From: Arenibacter sp. 6A1 | GTDB lineage: Bacteria > Bacteroidota > Bacteroidia > Flavobacteriales > Flavobacteriaceae | Direction of reading: 5' to 3' | DNA length: 64,000 nucleotides | NCBI RefSeq assembly: GCF_012272855.1 | Contig: NZ_JAAXCQ010000010.1 | Span: forward strand, 62,001-126,000 | In this document: one piece after another, positions 38,518-46,498 of the stretch | How the letters are laid out: the number at the start of each line of letters is the position of its first letter | Position numbering within the stretch: the stretch's first letter is position 1 | Program-made: the position numbers and the translations under genes | Notes under the pieces: model-generated | Seen by the model: only the letters and a program-made list of their open reading frames with translations | The model's database searches: none | What the model was told of the DNA's origin: nothing

Positions 38518-39690
38518 ATGAAAATGAGTAGGTTTAAAGTATTGTTATTTATCCTAGTATTTACAAATGTGATTTATGCGCAGGATTTACAGTTATCACC
38601 CAAGGACAGTATTGTAAAAAATTCTTGGATGGTAGGATTAGGATATAATTTTGTAGACAATTCTAGTGGTGGGTTCAATGGATTGTTTAAAGTAGAGGAA
38701 AATTGGAATGCTGTTGCATTTCCATCTCGTCTTAGTATTGGGAAATATTTTAAAAATGGTCTTGGCATAGAGGCTATCGGTACCTATAATAAATACAAAG
38801 TTGGTAAGGTTATAGAAGGCGCTGTCAATACAATTGAAACCGATTATTTTGCCATCGATGCTAGGTTGAGCTATGACGTAAACAAGATCATTGGAGAAAC
38901 AGCATGGTTTGACCCTTATGTAGGGATGGGAGCCGGATATTCGGACGCCAACAATAGAGCAAGAGGTACTATTAACGCCGTCATTGGATTTAGAACATGG
39001 TTTTCTGACCAATGGGGGTTAGATTTTAGTTCTTCTGGAAAATTTGCTATGGAGAAAAGTAAGGGCAACCATTTACAACATGCTGCCGGGGTTGTTTACC
39101 AATTTGGAGTAGAAAAGGAACTTTCTAAACGCGGACTGGAAAAATTAGCTTTAATAGAAGCCTTTGAAAAAGAAAGTCAGAGAATAGCAGATTCTCTTGC
39201 TGCTAAAAAAGCAGAGGAGGAAGCAAGGCTATTGGCAGAGAGATTGGCCTTGGAAAAAGAAAAGGCTCGATTGGCAGCTGAAGAGAAAGCAAAAAAAGAT
39301 GCTGAAGAAGCTAAAAGAATACAACTCGAGGAAACTATTAAGAGCTACGGTGACGTACAATTTGCCCTGAATTCTTCTGTTCTAAACGCCAAATCTAAAG
39401 AGAGTCTACGAAAATTGGCTTCGTTAATGGAAACAAACCCAAATCTTACGATTCAAGTAAATTCCCATACCGATTCAAGGGAAGAATCAAGTTATAATAA
39501 TTGGTTGTCTAAAAGGAGAGCCAAAAATACTGTAGCTTATTTAGTAAGCCAGGGAGTCAGTGCAGAAAGAATTGTTTCTGAAGCTTATGGCGAACAAAAA
39601 CTCTTAAATGGTTGTGATGACAACACTCCTTGTTCCGAAGCACAGCATAAGATAAATAGGAGATCAGATTTTAAGGTGGTTAAATTTTAA
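38518..39690 (+). CDS. OmpA family outer-membrane protein, copy 1
   Basis: A 390-residue protein with a signal peptide (FKVLLFILVFTNVIYAQ), an N-terminal beta-barrel (about residues 25-205, ending in AAGVVYQFGVEK), a charged helical linker rich in Glu/Lys/Ala (about 225-270) and a C-terminal OmpA peptidoglycan-binding domain (about 280-390; VQFALNSSVLN, VNSHTDSREESSYNNWLSKR). It is a tandem paralogue of the gene at 40193, roughly 80% identical by eye. In this copy the usual HTDSRG block has Glu in place of the Gly and the NxxLSxxRA stretch reads NNWLSKRRAKN, so binding may differ from copy 2. A Cys pair (GCDDNTPC) near the end is typical of flavobacterial members. Confidence 0.92.
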   Translation: MKMSRFKVLLFILVFTNVIYAQDLQLSPKDSIVKNSWMVGLGYNFVDNSSGGFNGLFKVEENWNAVAFPSRLSIGKYFKNGLGIEAIGTYNKYKVGKVIEGAVNTIETDYFAIDARLSYDVNKIIGETAWFDPYVGMGAGYSDANNRARGTINAVIGFRTWFSDQWGLDFSSSGKFAMEKSKGNHLQHAAGVVYQFGVEKELSKRGLEKLALIEAFEKESQRIADSLAAKKAEEEARLLAERLALEKEKARLAAEEKAKKDAEEAKRIQLEETIKSYGDVQFALNSSVLNAKSKESLRKLASLMETNPNLTIQVNSHTDSREESSYNNWLSKRRAKNTVAYLVSQGVSAERIVSEAYGEQKLLNGCDDNTPCSEAQHKINRRSDFKVVKF

Positions 39691-39742
39691 TGGGCTTAAA
39701 ATAGTAATGATCTGTCGGCCTAAAAAGGTTGAAAGTTTTTAA

Positions 39743-39781
39743 AAAAGAATCCAGTGAAGTTAGCTTCATTGGATTCTTTTT
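39743..39781 (+). terminator. Rho-independent terminator after OmpA copy 1
   Basis: A long hairpin: AAAGAATCCAGTGAAG and CTTCATTGGATTCTTT pair over 16 positions with one G-T wobble around a 4-base loop (TTAG), followed by more T residues. Confidence 0.85.
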
Positions 39782-40159
39782 GTTTAAAGAGACCCTATGA
39801 GCTTTTTTTTAAGAACATGTTTCTCATAATAATCTAGGACTATCCTTATATTAAATCGAAAATTAAAAAAATGCGGAGGCATGTTATTCTAGAATTAGAA
39901 GTAATACCCCTTCTCTTTGAAACTGAATAAATTGCAGGGATCAAAATAATTGGCAATACAGGAACTACAACTTATAATAATCTTGAATTAATTAAAGGGA
40001 TATCTCTATAAGAGCCATTTATATAAATAATTGAAAAAGTTAGTTAAAAAGAATTTCGATTAAGGGACTGTAAATGGATGTTTCATCTGATTTTTTTTGT
40101 AATTTGTCGATAATCGTTCCCTTTGAATAGTATAATTAGGAGTGATCACGTTAAAGCAA

Positions 40160-40167
40160 TAAATTTA
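40160..40167 (+). promoter_or_regulatory. candidate -7 box, second OmpA copy
   Basis: TAAATTTA, 26 bases before the ATG, at the same distance as TAAGTTTA in front of copy 1. Confidence 0.35.
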
Positions 40168-40192
40168 ATTGTTAATTTTTTGAAATAAATTT

Positions 40193-41365
40193 ATGGAAAT
40201 GAGTAGATCTAAATTATTGTTATTTATCCTAGTGTTTACGAATGTAATATACGCTCAGGATTTTCAGCTATCTCCCAAGGACAGTATTGTAAAGAGTTCT
40301 TGGATGGTAGGATTGGGATATAATTTTGTAGATGACGCTGATAGTGGATTAAAAGGTTTGTTTAAAGTAGAAGAAAATTGGAATGCTGTTGCATTTCCAT
40401 CTCGTATTAGCATTGGAAGATATTTTAAAAATGGTCTGGGAATAGAGGCCATTGGTACCTATAATAAATACAAAGTTGGTAAGGTTGTTGAAAGCGCAGT
40501 AAACACTGTTGAAACCGACTATTTTGCGGTTGATGCTAGGTTGAGTTATGACTTAAATAAGATCATTGGTGAAACAGCTTGGTTTGATCCTTATGTAGGG
40601 ATAGGAGCCGGATATACAGATGCAAGGAATAGGCCAAGGGGAACTGTTAACGCTGTGGTCGGGTTTAGAACATGGTTTTCTGACCGTTGGGGATTAGATC
40701 TTAGTTCTTCTGGAAAAATTGCCATGGACCAAGCTAAAGGCAATCATTTACAACATGCTGCGGGTGTTGTTTACCAATTTGGAGTGGAAAAGGGGCTATC
40801 TAAAAGAGGATTAGAAAAATTAGTTTTAATAGAAGCCTTCGAAAAAGAAAATCAGAGAATAGCCGATTCAATTGCGGCTAAAAATGCTGAGGAGAAAGCA
40901 AGGCTATTGGCAGAAAGATTGGCTTTGGAAAAAGAAAAGGCTCGTTTAGCTGCAGAAGAGAAGGCGAAAAGAGATGCTGAAGAAGCACAGAGAAAACAGT
41001 TCGAAGAAACTATTAAAGGGTATGGCGATGTACAATTTGCTCTTAACTCTACTTACCTTAACTCTAAATCTAGAGCGGCCCTAAAAAAGGTAGCCACGTT
41101 AATGGAAACAAACCCGAATCTTAGAATTCAGGTTAATGCCCATACTGACTCAAGAGGAGAATCCGCATATAACCAAAAGTTATCTGAGAGGAGAGCCAAA
41201 AAGACGGTAGCCTATTTAGTAGGCCAAGGAGTAAGTGCCGATAGAATCACTTTTGAAGCACATGGAGAACAACAACTCTTAAATGATTGTGATGATAACT
41301 CTCGTTGTTCAGAAGCACAGCATAAGGTAAATAGGAGGTCAGATTTTAAGGTGATAAAATTTTAA
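40193..41365 (+). CDS. OmpA family outer-membrane protein, copy 2
   Basis: A 390-residue paralogue of the gene at 38518 with the same length and layout: signal peptide (SKLLLFILVFTNVIYAQ), N-terminal barrel with WDLxxS-type strands (about 25-205), a Glu/Lys/Ala-rich helical linker and a C-terminal OmpA domain. Here the peptidoglycan-binding core is canonical: VNAHTDSRGESAYNQKLSER, with the conserved Asp and Arg that hold diaminopimelate. The duplication took the leader as well as the gene. It ends in its own terminator at 41395. Confidence 0.93.
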   Translation: MEMSRSKLLLFILVFTNVIYAQDFQLSPKDSIVKSSWMVGLGYNFVDDADSGLKGLFKVEENWNAVAFPSRISIGRYFKNGLGIEAIGTYNKYKVGKVVESAVNTVETDYFAVDARLSYDLNKIIGETAWFDPYVGIGAGYTDARNRPRGTVNAVVGFRTWFSDRWGLDLSSSGKIAMDQAKGNHLQHAAGVVYQFGVEKGLSKRGLEKLVLIEAFEKENQRIADSIAAKNAEEKARLLAERLALEKEKARLAAEEKAKRDAEEAQRKQFEETIKGYGDVQFALNSTYLNSKSRAALKKVATLMETNPNLRIQVNAHTDSRGESAYNQKLSERRAKKTVAYLVGQGVSADRITFEAHGEQQLLNDCDDNSRCSEAQHKVNRRSDFKVIKF

Positions 41366-41394
41366 ATAGTTAAACTAAATCTTATGAATAGTAA

Positions 41395-41421
41395 GCCGTG
41401 AGTTGTAACTCACGGCTTTTT
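41395..41421 (+). terminator. Rho-independent terminator after OmpA copy 2
   Basis: GCCGTGAG (41395-41402) pairs perfectly with CTCACGGC (41409-41416) around a 6-base loop, followed by TTTTT. Confidence 0.85.
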
Positions 41422-41679
41422 CTGTTTGAATCATTTGGAACAATAAAATGAAATATTGTGGGGCTTCGGTTAGTGAAAGCTATTGTGGTTTATAGTTATA
41501 ATAAGAAGTCATAAGTTTAAGAAAAGTAATATTCCCTGAACTTAAGCTGTGATGAAACTATTTGTTTTCTTAAATTAAGAACGATTAAAGGGGTATAAAT
41601 TAAAAATAGTAAACAGGTACAGATCCTTTACAATTTAAGCCTGGTTTAGGACGCTAAGTTTGCCGTGGATATTTTTTTT

Positions 41680-41759
41680 GCGTTAGGGATCGCAGCGACA
41701 TCCCCGCAGCAGCGCAAGGGATATAGCGAAGAGCCCGCCCGACGAAGGAGGGAACGCCC
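41680..41759. ncRNA. GC-rich palindromic element, possible structured RNA or dispersed repeat
   Basis: An 80-base block far richer in G+C than its surroundings. Outer arms GCGTT (41680-41684) and AACGC (41753-41757) are complementary; inside, GGGAT (41686-41690) can pair with ATCCC (41700-41704), and GGG/CCC pairs occur further on. The block beginning GCGTTAGGGATCGCAGCGAC resembles sequences I recall as common between flavobacterial genes, usually next to GCAGCGACATCC-type text, so it may be a conserved small RNA or an intergenic repeat rather than something specific to this locus. Strand and class are not certain. Confidence 0.4.
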
Positions 41760-41791
41760 AAATAGAAATGTATCGGCTTTACATATTTGAT

Positions 41792-42886
41792 TCAGCAGGG
41801 GTGCTTACAGTTGTATTTCGGAAAATAATTTGATAAGGTGCAGTTTTTACAAAAAGGGTTGTGGGCTACAAGAGTGTCGTATATGTCCTTATCGACTATT
41901 TTTCTTCCAGTATAAAAAATCCTATCCTTATCCTTTGGGAAGAATTCTTTTTTATAATGGTACAAACTATCGCCGTCTTCCCTTCCTCCACCAAGGAAAT
42001 AATTGACGAAACCATTGTTGCGGGCCCAATTAAGAACTTCATATTTCAGAAAGTCGTTTGGGCGAGTATGAAAAAAGTCAGCCTCGGTACCGCCTAAAAA
42101 GGAATGGATGGTATTGTCTGACAATAATAGTAACTCAGCAGAAATAGCTTTGTTTCCTTTGTAAACAAGGATAAGAGCACAAATATCCGAATTTGTGTTG
42201 ATTAAATTAATAAAATAGTCTAACTCATAGAAAAAGTGCGGGGCTGCCTTGTTCCTTTTCATGGTATTGATATAAATAGAATGAAACTGTTTTATAGCAT
42301 CTGCAGTGATATTCTTATGGTAAATGGCGCTGGATAATTTATATTCTTGTGCTTTTCTAATATTATTTCGGACTTTTGGCTTAAAGTTTTTCCATTGTTC
42401 CTTTTCTGGGATAATGCTGCCGCAAACGTTGGATAGGGTGGCATTTACTTCCCCATTGTAACCTTTCCAATTGTGTTGCATATTAAATCGGATAAATTCT
42501 GAAACTATATTATTGTTGTTATACCATTTATCTATTTTTTTCCAAAAATTTCGCACAACTTCTTCCTTGGTGTTTTCTGCATATAAAGGACCAGAGTATC
42601 CATAAGGTGAACTTACATCCAAAAAACCCGTATCTATCTTATTAATTATCACTTTTCGAAGAAAAAAAGGCATTAATGCAACTACGGTATTCTGGTAAAT
42701 GAAAACGAAATATTTTAACTCTTCATTGGGCGATTTTCCGAACAAAAGAATTTCCTTTTTATAAAGAGGGTGTGGAGGGAGTAATTTTAAAAATTCATTA
42801 TACTTATCCTCGTCACCTAAAGTACTCAAATGATATACTTCTAGAGCAACGTCTTTAACTCCGGTTTCAAAAAGAATAATAGCCAT
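41792..42886 (-). CDS. FemAB/GNAT-like acyl- or aminoacyl-transferase
   Basis: A 364-residue protein of the double-GNAT (FemAB/BioF2-like) type. The N-terminal half contains DVSSPYGYSGPLYAEN, the second half the typical KVRNNIRKAQEY, a helix with FHSIYINTMKRNKAAPHFFY, and the GNAT core NKAISAELLLLSDNTIHSFL with LKYEVLNWARNNGFVNYFLG. It ends in a Cys-rich tail (CKNCTLSNYFPKYNCKHPC) that may bind metal. Family members attach amino acids or acyl groups to peptidoglycan, lipids or sugars; in gene clusters like this one they often modify cell-surface polysaccharides. The ATP-grasp gene lies upstream in the same direction, 127 bases away. Confidence 0.82.
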   Translation of the reverse strand: MAIILFETGVKDVALEVYHLSTLGDEDKYNEFLKLLPPHPLYKKEILLFGKSPNEELKYFVFIYQNTVVALMPFFLRKVIINKIDTGFLDVSSPYGYSGPLYAENTKEEVVRNFWKKIDKWYNNNNIVSEFIRFNMQHNWKGYNGEVNATLSNVCGSIIPEKEQWKNFKPKVRNNIRKAQEYKLSSAIYHKNITADAIKQFHSIYINTMKRNKAAPHFFYELDYFINLINTNSDICALILVYKGNKAISAELLLLSDNTIHSFLGGTEADFFHTRPNDFLKYEVLNWARNNGFVNYFLGGGREDGDSLYHYKKEFFPKDKDRIFYTGRKIVDKDIYDTLVAHNPFCKNCTLSNYFPKYNCKHPC

Positions 42887-43013
42887 TTCTTTGGGGGGTA
42901 TTTTTAAATTTACTAAAAAAAAGAATAGTTGGTCTAAAAACTAGCAAATAATTGGTTTTAAAAAGTTGTATATTAATTTGTTGCCTTGTTCTCTTTCTGT
43001 GAGAAATAAGATA

Positions 43014-44084
43014 TTAATACTCTTTTATGACATGGGAATTTATGGATGTTAGTTGATCGTTAGCGCTTGGAATTCGTTTTAAAACATCGCATTTTGCGAA
43101 AGAAATATTTTCTTCGTAATTATTAAGGTGGGATACATCCTTATTTCCGTTAAGCCATTCAATATAAATTGCTGCCGTATTCACTCCGGCTTCATGTGAA
43201 AAAGGATAGCCTCCCCCAAATCTTGGATTTAATTCTAAGACATATACTTTTTCACCTACCAGGAAAACATCACAATCCATATTTCCTATATGCTTTAAAT
43301 TCCGAGCAATTGTCTCTCCAATGTCACTAAATTTAGGGTTAATAACAGACATGGCTTTGTCTGTTTCCCCAGCTCTCATAGATAGTTTTTCTCTGGCAAA
43401 GGTATTGTAATAGTTTCCTTCAAAATCATTTAAAATATCCATACCGTATTCTATTCCGTCTATTTTTTCCTGAATCAAGATGGCACTTTCAATAGCATCC
43501 TCGCTGGCTTTATTTAAAATAGATCGTGATAATTTTATTTTGAGCAAACGATAGGCGCAATCCAATTCCTCCATATTTTCTACAATTTCGATTCCAATAG
43601 AAGCACTACCCCAACGGGGTTTTAGAACTAGGGGAAATTCTAATTCTTTATTTTTTATATTTTCAGCAACTGTATTAAAGTTAATATAGGTCTTAGGGGT
43701 AAGTAATTTATGATCCTTCAAAAATTGAAAAGTCTTCCACTTATCAAAACATATATCTATAGCAAATTGATTGGATACAATAACTTTTGTTCCTGTTTCT
43801 TCAATCTCGGCTTTATGTTTAGCGAGCATAGGGAGTTCTAGATCATTTAGGGGAATTAGGGCCCTGACCTGATGCTTTATACAAATACTTTTTAATTCTT
43901 CTAGATAAGTGTCAGAATAAATATCGGATACCTGAATGGCCAAATCGGCATCAATTAAAGCAGGGGCATTGGTCTGATTATCAATAGCTATGACGAGGCC
44001 GTTGCCATTTAAGGCATCCTTAAAATAGTTTATGAGGTAGTTCCTTCTGCCGGCACATGTAAAAAGTATGTTGTTGGTTTTCAT
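43014..44084 (-). CDS. ATP-grasp ligase (carbamoyl-phosphate-synthase-like)
   Basis: A protein of about 356 residues. A pre-ATP-grasp Rossmann-like domain (NILFTCAGRRNYLINYFKDA, about residues 4-23) is followed by the ATP-grasp domain: KWKTFQFLKDHKLLTPKTYI, FPLVLKPRWGSASIGIEIV (glycine-rich phosphate loop), and the metal-binding block YVLELNPRFGGGYPFSHEAG. Such single ATP-grasp proteins make amide or ester bonds between a carboxylate and an amine or hydroxyl. The substrate is unknown, but the neighbour at 41792 is a FemAB/GNAT-like transferase, so the two may modify a surface polymer or a peptide. I start at the ATG at 44084; an ATG at 44120 would add 12 unsupported residues. Confidence 0.87.
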   Translation of the reverse strand: MKTNNILFTCAGRRNYLINYFKDALNGNGLVIAIDNQTNAPALIDADLAIQVSDIYSDTYLEELKSICIKHQVRALIPLNDLELPMLAKHKAEIEETGTKVIVSNQFAIDICFDKWKTFQFLKDHKLLTPKTYINFNTVAENIKNKELEFPLVLKPRWGSASIGIEIVENMEELDCAYRLLKIKLSRSILNKASEDAIESAILIQEKIDGIEYGMDILNDFEGNYYNTFAREKLSMRAGETDKAMSVINPKFSDIGETIARNLKHIGNMDCDVFLVGEKVYVLELNPRFGGGYPFSHEAGVNTAAIYIEWLNGNKDVSHLNNYEENISFAKCDVLKRIPSANDQLTSINSHVIKEY

Positions 44085-44120
44085 AGCTTTGCGGTTTGGT
44101 TTGTAAAAGGTGTCCTCCAT

Positions 44121-44870
44121 TAATCAATCAAAAAAAAAATATCGTTAAGAATACATGCTATCCAATATTTTGAACCATATAAAAAAAGGATTTTAGAAAA
44201 TTGGTTACTAAAAGCAAATACGACCTATGTCTAAGTTACAAAACAGCTAGCCTATCAATAGTATTTCAATTAATTGAAATGTTTGCGTAATCCGCTATTA
44301 CTTAGTGATAATTCTTTTTTAAATTATCGCTGATCCTCGTAATTTCATTTATTTTATAGGATGTAAACTATACTCTTTGAGGTTGATAATTTTCTTGACA
44401 GAACTTGAGTACATTAAAATTACTAATTGGTTATTAATATAGCTAAATACTAGCTGTTTAATCGATAAAGCGTAGTAGATAAGGGATGATTTCTGATTTT
44501 TCGATTTCTACAGGGGCATTTTATTTATTTTTATAAGTGTTAGTTAATTTCGAATTTCATTTTAGACAAATGAGGTCTGTAATAATAATGGTCGTAATAC
44601 TTATGATATGCTAATTATATAAATATGAAATGTAGTTTTATATTATTTATAATAATGCTGTTATTCAGAAGTTTATGGTGTCTTTGGAAGCTGTTTTAAC
44701 TGAAAACCGATAACTATTTTATCACAAATTTTTATTCTTGCTATTTCAAAGGGTTTTTATGCTATTCATAGAAGAATATTGACATCACTGTAGAATTTGG
44801 TTATCTTTAATAGAGTTGTATTTCCCCCAGTTTTATTCTTCAATTTTAACTATGATAAACGCTATGGGAT
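44121..44870. other. 750-bp AT-rich non-coding gap
   Basis: The longest gap in the window, very AT-rich, with no credible gene. It separates minus-strand genes from the plus-strand repeat-protein locus. A 10-bp hairpin (44304-44313 with 44322-44331, loop of 8) has no following T-run on the plus strand. A good promoter candidate lies near its 3' end at 44779-44809. Confidence 0.5.
44779..44809 (+). promoter_or_regulatory. candidate promoter for the short surface protein
   Basis: TTG at 44779-44781 is followed after exactly 20 bases by TATCTTTA (44802-44809), one mismatch from the -7 consensus TAnnTTTG. This is close to the Bacteroidota TTG-N19-TAnnTTTG layout and lies about 60 bases before the ATG at 44871. 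Confidence 0.5.
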
Positions 44871-46085
44871 ATGAAATCACTACTACTTTTTTTAGGCCTT
44901 TTGTGTTTTGGTTTTGGATTGACAGGTCAAAATCTACATAATCAGGCCAATGCAGCTTCAATTGCTAACGAGGCTAATACTACAACCGGTTGGACAGGGA
45001 ATGCCAGTATTACCTCGAGCACCAACAATCCTTTTCTTGGAACATTTTCTATCAATGCTGCTGCTTCTGCAAGTAACGGAAGGGATTGCGCTTATACATT
45101 TCCAGCTACAGTGGGGCAGGCCTATACTATCAGTATTTGGGCCAGGGCCGGAACCCAAAATTTTCAACCGGCATTTGCCAATTGGGCGGGCTTAACTGGA
45201 TTTTCCACCACTTTAATCAACGGTCTTAACTGGACACAATATACTTGGACTTTGACAGCTTCGAGTAACTCTCCTATTATTAGAATTTACACAAGTCCGA
45301 GTAGTGGAGGCAGTACTGGGGATTCCGTGTTTTTTGACAGTGTGTCTATTACAGCGGCAGGTGGTGGAGGAGACACCCAGCCTCCTTCTACGGTTACTAC
45401 TTTGGCTGCAGCGGGGACTACGTCTACTTCAACTAACTTAAATTGGAATGCCTCAACAGATAATGTCGGGGTTACCGGGTATACTATATTTCAAAATGGA
45501 ACTCAAATCGGGTCTCCAACGAACACCTTTTTCAATGTTACGGGATTGACACCAGGTACTACCTATGCCTTTACGGCAAGGGCTAGGGATGCCGCGGGGA
45601 ATACTTCGGCAGCGGGGAATACCGTCAATGTTACTACCGATACAGGAGGGGGAGGAGCTACCGATTATACTTCTACGAATGCTAATTTATTTACGGTAGA
45701 TTGGCGTGCAAGGGATTTATTTGCCAATAGAAATGTGGGGATAGGTACCACCAATACCCAAGGGCATCGATTGGCGGTAGCCGGTAGTATTATTGCTGAA
45801 GAAGTAAAAGTAGCTCTACAGACAAATTGGCCCGACTATATTTTTACTAAAGATTACCGATTGCCATCCTTGGAAGAAGTAGAACTGCAAATTATAGAAA
45901 GAGGGTATCTGCTAAATATTCCAAGCTCCAAGGAAATGGAAGAGAATGGAGTTGTTTTAGGGGACATGGTTTCTAGATTACTCCTGAAAATAGAAGAACT
46001 CACTCTCTATACTATTCAACAGGAGAAACGAATAAACCAAATGGATGAGGAATTAAAAAATATGAGGTTATTTAAAAAGGATTAA
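44871..46085 (+). CDS. secreted modular surface protein, short paralogue (CBM-like, FN3, C-terminal coiled coil)
   Basis: A 404-residue exported protein. After a signal peptide (LLLFLGLLCFGFGLTGQ) comes a beta-sandwich domain resembling carbohydrate-binding modules (about residues 22-165; ATVGQAYTISIWARAG, WTQYTWTLTASSNSPIIRIY), then one fibronectin type III domain (about 170-255; TNLNWNASTDNVGVTGYTIF) and a C-terminal module (about 270-404; RNVGIGTTNTQGHRLAVAGS, LPSLEEVELQI, then a coiled coil LLLKIEELTLYTIQQEKR). This C-terminal module recurs on flavobacterial surface proteins and recalls phage tail-fibre C-termini. The gene at 46499 has the same three parts with a repeat array inserted between the FN3 domain and the C-terminal module. 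Confidence 0.85.
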   Translation: MKSLLLFLGLLCFGFGLTGQNLHNQANAASIANEANTTTGWTGNASITSSTNNPFLGTFSINAAASASNGRDCAYTFPATVGQAYTISIWARAGTQNFQPAFANWAGLTGFSTTLINGLNWTQYTWTLTASSNSPIIRIYTSPSSGGSTGDSVFFDSVSITAAGGGGDTQPPSTVTTLAAAGTTSTSTNLNWNASTDNVGVTGYTIFQNGTQIGSPTNTFFNVTGLTPGTTYAFTARARDAAGNTSAAGNTVNVTTDTGGGGATDYTSTNANLFTVDWRARDLFANRNVGIGTTNTQGHRLAVAGSIIAEEVKVALQTNWPDYIFTKDYRLPSLEEVELQIIERGYLLNIPSSKEMEENGVVLGDMVSRLLLKIEELTLYTIQQEKRINQMDEELKNMRLFKKD

Positions 46086-46486
46086 AAAAACTGTAGATGC
46101 TTATTATTCAAAGAAATCAAATTGCTACAATGGATAGGATTTTGAACACAGGTTTTTAATGAATTATATCATAAAAAATAATCTATTCACAGCTTATAAA
46201 GTAAACAAGAAATAGCTTTCCAAGTATTAAAGATTTAATTAACATTCGATTGGAATTTAATTAACTCGTGGAGTTAGAATTATAGCTCGGTATTTTTTCA
46301 AAAGGAGCAGATCCTTATTGTTCTCATTTTTGGGCTTTTCTCGTACTATTTTAGGTTAAGAGGTATTTGGAATGTGTTATGAAGGAAATTTTTGCGTTTC
46401 AAAGAGATTACTTCAGAATGGATTATAAGCAGTTTATCTTAGTTAATCCTCCCCCGTTAACTTTTGATGAATGAAAATTTTTTAAA
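46086..46486. other. 401-bp non-coding gap between the paralogous surface protein genes
   Basis: AT-rich, no gene seen. It contains a direct repeat of TTTAATTAAC about 27 bases apart around 46232-46268. A promoter for the giant gene is likely here, but I could not place a clear TAnnTTTG box. Confidence 0.45.
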
Positions 46487-46498
46487 ATGTGGTATGAT

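Larger units (their letters stand above)
39691..40192. other. 502-bp non-coding gap between the OmpA copies
   Basis: No gene seen. It contains the terminator of copy 1 at 39743-39781 and, at its 3' end, the 44-base leader shared with copy 1 (40149-40192). The middle is AT-rich and unremarkable. Confidence 0.55.
41366..41791. other. 426-bp non-coding gap with terminator and GC-rich element
   Basis: After the OmpA terminator come about 260 AT-rich bases with nothing recognisable, then the GC-rich palindromic element at 41680-41759 described separately. No gene seen. Confidence 0.55.

Noticed and set aside
44304-44331. Hairpin as a terminator
   Set aside because: The 10-bp stem is good, but no T-run follows on the plus strand and no gene ends next to it.
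44871-46085. Prophage tail-fibre gene
   Set aside because: The C-terminal module resembles tail-fibre ends, but signal peptide, CBM-like and FN3 domains and the absence of any phage gene nearby point to a cellular surface protein.
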